From positions 541,289-605,288 of the forward strand of contig MNCI01004181.1 in the NCBI GenBank assembly GCA_015680685.1: 64,000 bases of DNA, written 5' to 3'. Each line of letters opens with the position of its first letter. Position 1 is the stretch's first letter. The position numbers and the translations under genes are program-made. The notes below the pieces were generated by a model, which saw only the letters and a list, made by a program, of their open reading frames with translations, was not told the origin of the DNA and did not search any database. The stretch comes from Gnetum montanum. Taxonomy: Eukaryota; Streptophyta; Gnetopsida; Gnetales; Gnetaceae. Below, in pieces: positions 23,060 through 35,116 of this stretch.

Positions 23060-23886
23060 TGACAAGCGACAAGGTATCCCTACGCTCAACCATACGAATA
23101 CGAGCGTACACGCACAATCGAGGCGAATTCCAAGGACTAAGTGCTTATGCGCTTTCACAGAACCCGGACGAGTTAATCAATCGTTGTCTTCCCAAGCTTA
23201 CTTGTATAGCACAATTGTATGGTTAAGTAAACTTGAGGTATATGATTTTTATATATTTTTTGATGTTTTATGTCCTGATGCTACAAAGGGAGAAGTGAAC
23301 TAATTTAATTTAACTAATTGACTATGCTCTAACTAGTCCTAACACCAGCATCCTTTCCCACTTGTCGTACACATCCTGAACTAGTGCAACACTACTGGGA
23401 TTACCAAACACTAATCGTTACTGGGTTACCAAGTGTTCCATGCACGCTTGAAGTCGTCATACTGAGTGTGCTTACTTGGGGGAGTTAACATGGTGAGAAA
23501 GAGAACATTAATTAATTAAGGAAAGCATTAAATAACTGTAAATAACATTAAATAAGATATTTTGAATGCTACAAGGGTTATCACCAAGTTTGTCTTTATT
23601 TCTAGCTACAAGGTGTGCTCAGGTACACAATGCTCGAATAAAGATCCATTCACTTTGTGACTCCTGCTGCGGGCACTCAGAAATGATTCTAACTCTGAGG
23701 AAGGAAAACTACAAGAGTTCAGGTAAGGGACTAAGACTAACTATGCAAACCAAGCGTGCCTACCTCTTATTTATAGGCGATGAGGCAGGTCCCGACATCA
23801 GATGCTCGATATCGCTTGTTGAGCTCCGATATCGCATACCCAATATCGCAGATGCAATATCGTGGCCCCAATATCGTGGTTCATCA
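23060..23886 (-). mobile_element. Solo LTR with perfect TSD aaagg
   Basis: 827 bp, flanked by aaagg at 23055-23059 and 23887-23891. In element orientation it starts TGATGAACCACGATATTGGG, has several GATATC-type motifs, a TATA (CCTATAAATAAGAGG near 23775), AATAAAG, and ends CGCTTGTCA. It is related to the LTRs of elements 1-3. It sits in LINE B, and joining the flanks restores the RT frame (LFAFVMDEL). Confidence 0.9.
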
Positions 23887-24072
23887 AAAGGCAAATAATT
23901 ATAGGTTGTGTTCAAATCCTTAATGTAGGCCTACTAAATTAGATGTGATTCCATAAATTTTCCTAATTCTAGTAGTAGCTTATTTACACCTATCTCGAAT
24001 CACTTTAACATAATTATTAGGGATGCTTTTACTCTACAAGGCCCACCAAATAACATCTCTAGGCACTCCATC
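23887..24072 (-). mobile_element. RTE LINE B, central RT part
   Basis: The minus strand reads RDVIWWAL, IPNNYVKVIRD and then towards LFAFVMD, matching the RT palm region. It is bounded by the solo LTR and by LINE C. Confidence 0.7.
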
Positions 24073-24856
24073 ATATCATCATCATCATCATACTAGCCTT
24101 GTTCTAACAAAATGGGTTAACTACATGAGTTCTTTTTCATCATTCGCCTCTATAAAGAGCTAGATCCTTATTTATTTATAGTTTTTTTTTTTAAGTCATC
24201 TTTGATTGTTTTCTCCCATGTATTCTTTGATCTTCCTTTCGATGGCTTTTCTAGAATAGTAATATAGCAACCTTTGTTTATAGGCTCATTGCCTAATCTT
24301 CTTTGTATATGTCCAAATCATCTAAGTCATTATTTTTGTAGCTTATCTGAAATAGAAGCCACTCCAAGTCTTCCTTTCTTATTTTGGTTATGTAATTTAT
24401 CTCTTCTACTAACATTCAATATTCATTGAAGCATTTACATTTCTACTATAATAAGTTATTGTTCATGCTCCTTTGGTATTACCCAACATTCATTATCATA
24501 TCATATAGTAGTTCTTATTTTTGTCCTGTAAAATTTCCCCTTTAATTTTATTGGTATTCTTTTATCACATAGAACACCACTAGTTTGTCTCCATTTTAAC
24601 TAGCCTACCTCAATTCTATTTTTGATATCTTTATTGATTGCACCATCTAATTGAAGAATTGATCTTAGATAGTGAAATTGTTTATAGTGAGGGACTTTTT
24701 TACCTTGTTATTGTCACTTCTATTTCACTACTATTTATGCTATTATTAAAGTTGCATTCCATATATTCTATCTTACTTCTACTAATTTTTAAAGTCTTTT
24801 GATTCTAGAGCATGTCTATACTTCTTGAGCAATATCTACTAACACAATATCATATG
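24073..24856 (-). mobile_element. RTE LINE C, 5'-truncated, nested in LINE B
   Basis: A 784-bp minus-strand copy ends in a (ATC)n tail on the plus strand (catcatcatcatcatac) plus the conserved CTAGCCTTGTTCTAACAAAATGG. TSD: ctctaggcactc at 24057-24068 and 24857-24868, extending to 16 bp with one mismatch. It is truncated just inside the RT motif (reads DIVLVD at its 5' end). Confidence 0.85.
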
Positions 24857-24872
24857 CTCTAGGCACTCTATC

Positions 24873-25600
24873 TTATGCTTTTTCCAATGCAATGAGGATC
24901 ATATATAGATTTTCTCTATATTTTCTAAATTTATCCATTAATTATTATATAAAAAATGTATTTATAGTAGATCTCTCTAGCATAAATTTAAGTTGATTTT
25001 CTAATACTATTAATTCAAATTTAAGATGTTGTTCTATGAATCTCTTGCAAAGCTTCATAATATAGCTCATTAGCTTTATCGCTTTATAGTTTGCATAATT
25101 TTGCACATCTTCTTTATTTTGGTAGATAGGAACACCATTGTTTTTTCTCCAATTTTTAGGCATTTCTCCATCCTTCATAGTTAAATAGTTGTGTCAGCCA
25201 TGAAACTCCTTCATCTCTCAATGCTTTCTAAGTTTTTATAAGAATGTCTTCTTATCTAGTAACTTTTCCATTTTTATCTTAGATAACATTGTTTTCACCT
25301 TGAGAAAAAAATTTATTACCCAAACCTAAATTTGATTATTCTTCTTTAATATCTTCTCTTAAAAATTCTTTATTTAATATTTTTTCCAAATATATTTTTT
25401 CCTTATCATAAATTTCATTATCTTTTACAGAAATTCTTTCCCCTATCTTTGTTATGCATTTGACATAATTAATGTCTTTATATTTCTTGTTTCTAATTTT
25501 ACCAGTTTATATATAGGTTTTAATTCTTTCTTTATTCTTAATTACTCCTAGAAATCATCCAAGATCTTGTACTTGGGTTTGACTATTGCTACATTTGGTT
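24873..25600 (-). mobile_element. RTE LINE B, N-terminal RT part
   Basis: ORF 24945-25178 encodes MPKNWRKNNGVPIYQNKEDV, then NYKAIKLMSYIMKLCKRFIE and ENQLKFMLERSTINT, which are the RT fingers blocks of RTE LINEs (VPIYKNKGD, NYRGIKLMSH, ENQFGFMPGRST). The upstream boundary is not clear. I place it near 25600. Confidence 0.8.
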
Positions 25601-27047
25601 TTTGCATATGTTTTTTTTTTTCTTTTTTGGTCAAAATAAATCTTCTTAACCATAAAAAGGAATTGGTATTACAAATAGATAAGAAGACTTATATTCAGCC
25701 AATTTAATATTGTAATTTGTCTAAATTTTAAAAGTTATATCATCATGAATAATATTTATTTAATTCTTGTCCTTTTTTGCTCTATAAAAAAGAGATTGCA
25801 AGGAAAAGAAAAAACATGTTGAAGTTGGATAGAAAAAAACAACTTAAAGTTAAAGATACAAAAAATCATGTTAATGTCAATGACAAGAATAATCAAATAG
25901 CAATAAAGAAATCAAAGAAAATAGCAACTTATATGAATGTTTTACTATACTATAGGAAGTGTTGATTAGTACATACAAATAGCTTATAAGACAAATCTAT
26001 CCTTATCTAACAAAACTAATGCTAAGAAGTAGGCTATAGTTGTTGGTTATTGATGTAAGATTAATGTTAAGTGGTGAAGTAATAGTGATGTACATTATGT
26101 GCCATCAATTTCTTGTATTCTATTAGATGCTAATATGTTGTCATACCTTTCTATTACTACCTCTAATCCCTTTGCTTTTTTAAGTTTAAGCACACATGTT
26201 GAAAGTAATATAAATGTTGTTAGGATAGGGATCATCCTCCCAACTAACAATTAATTTTTTTCTCTTTGATTTTTCAAAAATACCAACTATAAGGTTGTAC
26301 ACTTGAGAAAAAATCCTTGTAATTAGAAAGATTTTTCTTTTCATGTTATTTTTGGTATTTTCTACTTGGTGTTAAGCCTATAATGTACTCAAAATGTTTG
26401 TTTGCTTATTATCAACATTATTTTTGGGGTCCAACACCTCCCCTTACCATTTTGTGCATTGGCCCATTTTCTTAGTCTTCAGTTTTGTATCATTCCTTGC
26501 AACCTTCAAATTACTTTATATTGGCTAATTAAAGATGGTTAAATAAGTTATGTCATCTATAAAATATTAATTACTAGTTTAACTTATACTTAGAAATTTT
26601 TATGTTCTACCTGAATTTTACAAAAAGTATCATGTTAGCTATATATCTTAAGGTACATGTAGTTAAGTTTTTTTTGTTGTTCCTACCCAATTATCATTTT
26701 TTTTGAAGCACGAGAATATTAAAACTAAAACCTTTTTTAACAATATTTACTCTTAAGACATATAACAAAATTAGAACTTTATTACTAAAACTAAAATTAA
26801 GGGGGTTTGGATCCTAAAAAATGAATAATAATATTTAAAAAATCAAAGTACATCCTATCATTAAAGAGAGAATCTAAAGTAAAAGCCCAATGGTTTTGGA
26901 GATGCCTTTTTAGGTTTTCATCCTTATAAACAATCTTGAAAAACCTCCACTCTAGGGTAGGATAACTAAAATAAAAATTAAATTTTTACCTACTTCCACT
27001 ACAACCCTCTTAGATTTATTAAACAAAGAATTCGAAAGGTCACCCAT
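25601..27047. other. Unassigned AT-rich sequence
   Basis: I recognise no gene or repeat here. A lysine-rich ORF at 25777-25965 has no motif and is probably low-complexity chance coding. Confidence 0.4.
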
Positions 27048-27950
27048 TGATGACTAGTTATGAGTCAACTTTGTCAATTTAGCTACATCAATGCATCAAC
27101 GTTGACATAGGGTCCACTACATTGACACATCATAATTGATGCATTAGTAATAAATGTCTGTAAATGTACCATCAAGTACATGTATGAACCCATTTCATTA
27201 ATATTTATAATGAAACTTTTGCAATTTTTTTTAATGTAACACTTAGAATAGAAAATGAGTGCCCATAACATTGTTTGAAGTAATTGTCCAAGGTCTTTAT
27301 TTGAGTGCCTTATGTCGCATATAGCACATGATTGGAAATAAAGATAAAGATTATTCCATGTCATTACAATACTTTAACTTAATTTAGATTTATTTTTTAA
27401 TGTCATTTATACCTAAGGCAACTTAGATTAACTATTTACTTTCCTTTGTGCTTAAAATAATGCTTTACATTTACATGCATATTAAATATGTAGAATGAGT
27501 ACAATCAACTTCAATCACAAAATCATTAATGTTTGGCAATCCTAATACTGTGCCACTTGGTACAACTAGTAGTGAACACTTAATAACTTAGCAATGTTAG
27601 AATAAGTTCAAGATATATGACAAGGTGGGAAAAGATGTTCATCACATAGTCTAGTTTAGATTTACTTTTAGTACTTAGGTTAATTTAGATAGATTGATTT
27701 AGATTAAGTTTTTATATTTCAATATTTTAATAATATTCTTGTTATGACCACACAACATCAATCGTACCTCTCAATTATACCTAACCATATACACTAAGGG
27801 CCACATAAGTGTAATTGGGAAAATAGCAACCCACAAGCACATTTAACTCTCTAGGTGTCATGATTGTCTAGTCCACAGAATATGATCATGTCACCTACAT
27901 ACGCTCAAGATTTGTATGGTTCAATATTAGGACAACTCTACCACTCATCA
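27048..27950 (+). repeat. 5' LTR of element 5
   Basis: 903 bp, starts TGATGACTAG and ends CCACTCATCA like its relatives. It contains CATCAATGCATCAACGTTGAC in U3 and AAATAAAGATAAAGATTA in R. The U3 is the older GTTGAC type, not the GATATC type. Confidence 0.65.
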
Positions 27951-27951
27951 T

Positions 27952-27969
27952 TGACACCATTTTTGGGGA
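27952..27969 (+). promoter_or_regulatory. Primer binding site of element 5
   Basis: TGACACCATTTTTGGGGA lies one base after the LTR. It aligns with the tRNA-Asp primer site at 12 of 18 positions. Three of the changes are G to A in CpG or after C. Confidence 0.55.
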
Positions 27970-28899
27970 CTAGTGTTAGTAAATCTAGATTAGTTTCATT
28001 ATTTACAATTGCTATTGAAAACTTAAATGAATTATTGGTTGAAAAAATAATATTGTTTTACTTAATACACACATAGTAATTTTAAGATGTATTCTTCTTG
28101 TAAGGCATAGTCCCCACCTATTGATGATTTTAATAGGGAACATGATAAAATAATAAGAAGTAAGAATGAAGTGTCCTACCCAATGAAGATAGTCTAGCAA
28201 CATCTAAATCGTTATTATCTGGACTTTGTTTTTATACTTTACCAAGATGACAAAATGAGATGAAGGGCCAACATAGTGTTATTACTTGATTGTTCATTCC
28301 CATTAATGCTTATGATAGTATTGATGAAGGCAAGACTAGAAGTTGTTGCCAAAGACTACAAGATAGTAGATGAAATGTCTAGGCCCTACCAACCTACTAA
28401 AGTCAAATGCAAAAAAGATTATTTCAAGGAAGCTGGTCATGAAGCTACTATGGGAAAGGAGACCAAAGTTCTCTTAACATCATTGTCAATAAATAAGAAC
28501 ATAGAATATTAATAAGATGGATCATATCATCAAAATTCTCCTCCCTTTAATGCAAATGATTTAATAAATTCATGGATACACTCAACCTTGGCTAGCAACC
28601 AAGGAAGAGGGAGAATCAAATAGAAAACTAGGAGGACTTCAAGGATTAGATCTTCTAGTAGGCCACTAAAAGATGAATATATAGGTCATGGAAGGAGGGC
28701 AAGTTAGCATGGCCCTCCAAGTTTTCCATCATCCTCATCATCAAGCTCTAACAAGAATGAGTGTGGACATGTAGGAGGGGAATGATAGATGATATGGTGG
28801 AGGTGACAAAAGAGACCATCAAGTAGAGATGGTAGAAGAGATAAAGACATACGATACAACCATGAATGAAGGCATAGTTGGTAGCACAAAATTGGATAT

Positions 28900-30350
28900 G
28901 GTCATGAAGGGGACCATGATAAATGAGATGATTACAATGAATCCATATTCATTACAAGGAGTATGATAAATATTAGGGAGACATATGTACATACCAACTA
29001 GGTAATAGAGAAATACTTGGATTAAACAACTAGACATGAATAACATTTCCAAGTTTGAAGGAGGCTCTAATGTTGATCTACATCATCATTTGTAAGTCTT
29101 CCACAATGCCTAAACCTTGAAAAATATTGAAAATGAATGGTGGAAGATGAAATTATTTCCCAAGACACTTATTAAAGAGGTTGAAAGCTAGTGCCAATCC
29201 TTTGAACTAGAATTCATCAAAAGGTAAAGTAAAATGCTAAGATGTCCATTTTGAGAAAGAAAATTTAAGGATAAAGATAAGAAAATCATGAATCCCTTAA
29301 TGTATGCTTGTGCAAGTATTATTCTATTTAGTACCAAAGCCCATATTATGGTTTCTATCAAAAGGAGTAGTTGTGACTCATCATGGATGGACTTATGAGC
29401 AAAGCTAGAGAGACCCTTAAGGTTTATGCCAATGAAGATTATCAAATATGAGAGCTCATAAGATTTAAAAGCTTTTTGATCAAGTAGAAAATGAAGAATA
29501 AGAACTTAAAAAATGGAAAAAGTGTAGAGGAACACAATAGAGATCCATCTCTTAGTGAAAATGAGGTTTGTCTTTATGAACTAGAAGAGGAATCACTCTT
29601 AGAAGAGGTGGACTAGCTAAAAACCTTGTCTATTTAAGAGTCTATCATTGAAATTTTGGTTAAGATTAATAAAATATGGGATACTATTAACAAAAATTTA
29701 TAATCAACATTAAAGATTGCACATGAAAGAATGAAGTAAGGAAGAGCCAAAGAATAAAAAAGAAAAGAAAGAAAGAAGAAAAGCACAGGCCAAGATTACT
29801 ACCAGCAAAAAGGGAAAGCATTTGTGATTGTGGAGGTTGCAAACTCAAATGTAGATGATGATGGTTGTAATATTTACTAGTATGAACATCCTAAGAGTTG
29901 ATTCATAATGATCTCATATCTTGAAGAGCTTATAGCTTATGTCTTAAATACAAAAGTTTTTAGAAAGTAAATGCCTAGAAGGTTGTGTTATCCTTAAGGA
30001 AACTATTAATAGCTCTATCATCAGCAACCTTAGGAGTACTATCAATAGTATTTGAAAAATCCACAATCATGAGGGACACCATCACCAAAGCAGCAGTACA
30101 ACTACATGAAAGCAAATCCTTATTAGTGTTCTATCTAGTAGCTTGTGTCTCCAAGTGGTTCTAATGCCCAAGCTCTTACTCATCACTACTACTCTCCTAA
30201 GTTCCACAAACCTATCACTTTGTAAACTAAATCCCCATCATATGCTCCTTATTCTCATCAACATACCCAATCACATGTTGTGAATCCTTTGTACATGCTT
30301 CACCTATGTAAGATGAGATTTCTTCTCAAACACAACAAAGACCTGCTACT
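28900..30350 (+). pseudogene. Gag remnant of element 5
   Basis: Reading across stops, 29050-29200 encodes FQV/FEGGSNVDLHHHL then ENEWWKMKLFPKTLIKEVES, aligning with gag of elements 1 and 3. Near 29530-29610 it reads EEHNRDPSLSENEV, as in element 1 (EEYNYDPSLQKKGV). At about 29855-29895 CNIY-YEHPKS aligns with CEICQYDHPKG of element 1. No frame longer than about 90 codons survives. Confidence 0.65.
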
Positions 30351-30639
30351 TGAGCTATAAATTTATAAATCGATGACAGTTCCAATGGTTTCAAGTGTAA
30401 GCCATGGGAATATTCTTTCTTTAGACCTACCAATCTACCTAAACTTATGCAAGCATTTGTGGTTGTGGATCCCATACAAATACACTCCCAAATAATTAAA
30501 AAGTCTTCTTCAAACCAAAGCACAAATATGAATACTATGATGTTGACCCATCTTGTAACAAATTGGAGCAAAGTATAAAAGCTTTCCAAGAGGTGAATTG
30601 ACCATAGAAATTTCCTTATTTATTTGTAAATCAGAAAGA

Positions 30640-30929
30640 ATACTCAATGTAGAGATCTATTAAAGTCAAGTTTCAATGTAAATTTAATCTTCTAATAAAT
30701 GTTCAAAGCCTAGTAATTGTCATCATTAAAGAAGTACAATATCAGGTTAGAGCTCATTGATTAGTGAATCACCATTTTATTAGGATTGGGAGAGAACATT
30801 ATAACCACCATCACTAGGTATTCATATCCTACTAATTTCCTTGTCATCCATATTGACAACTATAAGAGAGATTTTCCCATTATTGTGGAAAGAGCTTGGA
30901 TAAGCACAATTAATGCTAGACTTGGAACC
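30640..30929 (+). pseudogene. Aspartic protease remnant of element 5
   Basis: The plus strand encodes, with shifts, LLKSS(F)NVNLI in place of LLDSGS.VNLI, then YSYPTNFLVI, RDFPIIVERAWISTINARLG, matching the element 1 protease (WSYPTNFLVIEV, NFPIIMGRAWLSTIDACLG). The sequence is cut at 30929 by element 3. Confidence 0.7.
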
Positions 30930-31653
30930 TAATGAATTGTGATTCATTAGGCCTTGATATCACACCCGCGATATCACGTACATGATATTGAATACACAAT
31001 ATCACGACCTGGCTCATGATATCGGATGCACGATATCGTGACTTCTGTGCCGTCCTATAAATACACATGTAGACGCAAGGAGTTAGGGAGTTAGTTTAGT
31101 ATTAGAGTAGGATCTTTTTGTCAATTTTTCCTCTCAACCCTTTCTCCTAGTGCATGCCTGCAGTGTGATGACTGTAATTGTACGGCACCTGTATTCAAGT
31201 GTGACGTACTTGGACATGCACATGATCGAAAATAAAGATTGAGATTACTTCATCATTGCAGCATTCACTTAGTTTAATCATTTAATTGTTATTGTTATTT
31301 ATTGCTTTCGTAGTTAATATCTCTTCACCCTAAACTCCTTAAATGTGGAATGATTACAACTTAATCATGAGCATTCAAGTGTGACTACTTGGTATCCCAG
31401 TAGCATACCTAGGCCATGCACTTAGTGATCCCAGTGGTAGTCATGTACGAGGTCCAAGATGTGTATGGATGATTAAGGGACGGATGCTCATCGCACTTAG
31501 GCTAGCTTAGATTCTCTCTCCCTTTTCCTCCTAGCTTAATTAAAGTTATTTTCCATTGCCTCTAGGAGTAGCACTAGGTTAGAAACCACATCATACACCT
31601 CACTCTGGACTAAACCATATGTGACAAAGTAAATACTAGTCCAAGTGGGAAGA
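30930..31653 (+). repeat. 5' LTR of element 3, 3' end in assembly gap
   Basis: Starts TAATGAATTG (TG mutated to TA). U3 carries at least four GATATC-type motifs (30958-31042), then a TATA (CCTATAAATACACATG near 31056) and AAAATAAAGATTGAG. N run 31654-31779 hides the end of the LTR and the primer site. Confidence 0.88.
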
Positions 31654-31798
31654 NNNNNNNNNNNNNNNNNNNNNNNNNNNNNNNNNNNNNNNNNNNNNNN
31701 NNNNNNNNNNNNNNNNNNNNNNNNNNNNNNNNNNNNNNNNNNNNNNNNNNNNNNNNNNNNNNNNNNNNNNNNNNNNNNNTCACACACGGTTCACAACT

Positions 31799-33740
31799 AT
31801 GTTTCTCTCACAAGACTATGATAACGCAACAACTAGTAGGGCAACTCATTGGAGAACCAACAAATTATATGATAAAGAAGATGAAGTTTGGAGTACTCAA
31901 TCTGATGTAGGGGGTTTCCTATGAACATAAATGAAGACAACATCATCCCAACTCATGAATGCATAACCTACCTAGTGGCGATGAATTCCTATTGGCTAGT
32001 AAGAGCCTAACGCATATACAAGAGGCTATTTGAATATCCCGTAGGCATCACAAGGAAAGTCGTCTACCCAGGCTTGGCTTAAACAACTTTTCCAAGTTCT
32101 CAGAAGGCTATGAATTAGATCCGCAACAACATTTACGAGCCTTCTACGATGCCTGTGCATGGAACAACATTGATAATGGATGGAAAAAACTTAAGCTCTT
32201 TCCTATGACATTAGTTGGCCATGCTAAAGTATGGTATAGGTCCCTAAAACCAAAGTCAATTTGACGTTGGCCAACAATGGTAGAACTCTTCAATGAAAGA
32301 TATCAAACTTATGCAAGAGTGTCATCCTTGAGGAAACAAATCCAAGAGTGGAAACAAGCATAACATGAACCCTTGGACATGGCCTTAGAAAGGTATTATG
32401 CATTATTAAACAACTACCCAAGCCATGAGTTCTCTAAGGATAGGCTAATGTACCACATTATTAATGGGCTTCATAATGATACAAGGGAGTCCCTAGGGAT
32501 GTATGCCTAAGGTCAACTATACAAGCTACGAACCCACCAACTCCAAGAGCTTATTAAGCAGGTAGGAAAAGAAAAAGGAGAAATGGCTAAATGGGAGAAT
32601 GCTAAAAAATCTCAACAGGCCCAAAAATCAACAAGGGCCCATGATTATGAAGAGGAGAAATCAACTCACCACAAGGAGGTGGAATCATCTTTGCTAGTAC
32701 TACAATCATTTGATGAAGTTGAGGCAAAGATCAATAGGATGATGGAATGGATATATGAAAAATGTGGAGAATATGCCAAAATTATTGGAGATAGAGTTAT
32801 GACAACCCAAGAAATAGGACAAAACACCTTTAGACAATCAGAAAGAAGGGTTGAAGAGAATAATAACTTAACTGTCAATCATATGTATCAATGTAACATT
32901 TGCTTGTATGATGACGCCAAGGGCCAACGTCCAATCTTGTCACATTTGCATGAGCATTGGGGAAGAATGTTACATCCATAGTTCGTAAAAAAATACTATG
33001 TTTGATCACAGTGGCAATAATCCCAGTCATGGGGGAGGCCAGCTACAAATTGCTTACACCCTTCATACCATCCGAACCCAAATACTTATCAAGTCCAACA
33101 TCTTGTTTCCCTAACTAGGTCAACATCCTCTATCTCACCACATTATTATTATTCTTCTCAATACTATCAACATGTATCCTCACCAACAGGACCACCACCT
33201 TGGGTACCTTACACTTCTCCTCAATTTCAAAATTCTCATCCTTCACCTCCTTCTACATCGCCACCAATTATACCTGAAGGATTTGCACCATAGCATTAAC
33301 CCATGAACGTTACTTGTGCTTCTACTGTCAATAGTAGTGGGAATCCTCCACAACATCATAGGCATCCCTTCTTTAGACATGATCATAGAAAGGGACACCA
33401 CAGTTCAAAAGCCACTACATCCACCAACGCAGCACAAGTCCAACACTGTGGTGCATCTTCCTCTTCGAACCCAATGTGTCATGTTACCTATCATATGGGA
33501 AGACATGTTGATCCTTACATACCATCTTACGGTTGCAAGTACCATAGTGAGTCAACTCCTTATAAATTAACCACATCTTATAACTTGCACCACTATGTCA
33601 ACTCTAATCAAGTGTGTGAACCCCAATGGGGTAAGTATGATTGGGTCTCAATATTTCCAACATGCAAGGATCCCAACCTTCCATTTATTAATTCTAGCCA
33701 TGCTCAACCGTTTAGTTATGGGGGGTATCCCCCATTCTAA
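31799..33740 (+). pseudogene. Gag of element 3, a few premature stops
   Basis: The start MFLSQDYDNAT matches the start of element 2's gag. After a frame change near 31910-32080 one frame runs to 33740. Domains in order: capsid (KLKLFPMTLVGHAKVWYRSL, then RWPTMVELFNERYQTYARV), a charged helical part, the Cys motif YQCNICLYDDAKG near 32885, and a His/Pro/Ser-rich tail ending AQPFSYGGYPPF at a stop shared with element 2. Stops at CAA, CAG or CGA positions are consistent with C-to-T changes. The frame 32583-32981 is intact. There is no protease after it. Confidence 0.8.
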
Positions 33741-35116
33741 CAATAGCAGAATTAATAAATGTTTTCCTTTTCTTTAATTTTACAATTTTTTATTTTCCAG
33801 TCTTTTACCTTTTAATTTATTGCTTTATCTTCCTGTATTTTTATCTCTTTATGAGTAATCTCATCTATGAATAACGCACTCATGTGACTCATTGATTCAG
33901 GTGTTGTTTAATGCTATCAAGTCTTAGGTGACTAATTATTTAAATAGTGAGCCCATAACATGCACCTACCCATTCCATTAATAAGAGGTTTTACCCTAGG
34001 TACAATGATATCCCTAATCATTAAAACTTAAAGTAACCTTTTGTTTATTATACCTAGAGCGAAGAAGGATGGACTAAGCGGGAATGGCTAGGGTGTGACA
34101 TCAAAGGGACTTGTGGATTCTCTTTGGTGACATTTGTAGCAATTATCATGCAGCTTGGTTGTACTAAGATCCTTATAGATCTAATGAAAAATGGAAGTAA
34201 GAGTGATCAAAAGGCACTTAATCAAGGAAACTCAATGCTATTCTAGGGGATCCCACTGGAAAGACATGCACCCATGCCTGAAGGTAGGCGGCTTCTCTGG
34301 CTTAAGCATTCATTAATTAAAAAAAAGAGAAAAGAGAAGAAGAGTGCCACAAACCAAAATCAATCCTCCCTTGTACAAAACACCAAGTGATCATACGCCT
34401 TGCCATCATGAAGCTCTTATTGTTGTCTATCATTGGGAAAAAACAATGCGATGTCATTGATTAGAGGAATGGACTTGGTCCTGATTTTTGAATAATAGGT
34501 TAATAACACATTAATCATGCCTTACACTAAGGATTCATTGTGTCCTAGGCTAGTTACCTCATGTCCCACTCTCTGCAATCACTTCTAGAATTCGTCCCAT
34601 CTCATTGTTCATGTAATTGGGACTCATGACTTGTGTAGCATTGAATTTATACCTCATCACGGTGGTATTTACGTGTGTGTGTTTTATGAAATTGGTGTAC
34701 ATTGCATTTAACCCTTCCAGTGCCTATAGACATTTTAAGGTGTGGTTATGCAAGGGCATTATAGGTTGGAACCTGCTTTGGGGAGGACCCACTTGCGTGA
34801 CTTTTGTAATTTGCACTCGTAACACATCACCACCACATCATTTTATACCCTTTGAGTACCTCATTGCTAAATTTATTCTTTCCTTTGTCATCATTTTATC
34901 AAACGTTCCTCAAAATCATTAAGTGTCCTTTGATGTGTCACCTAAATAAACTAGGTATGACATTAAACTTTTAGGGCAACTTCCTTGAAAAAAATTCTAA
35001 CCCTAAATTCACACTAAGTAAAAAATGCAACCTTTATTAAAGGTAATGAGGAAGGTATGAAATAATTGAACTTCTTTCAATAACCTTACTAATAATTGAT
35101 CTTTGTGAGATTATAG

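Noticed and set aside
25777-25965. Lys-rich ORF, at first sight a DNA-binding protein
   Set aside because: Low-complexity composition expected in AT-rich DNA, no conserved motif.
34617-34922. ORF whose peptide (SAYRHFKVWLCKG...) resembles that of 51063-51266 in element 2
   Set aside because: The match follows from a conserved nucleotide block. The homologous stretch in element 1 (around 16139-16215) has stops in that frame, so I treat it as noncoding.
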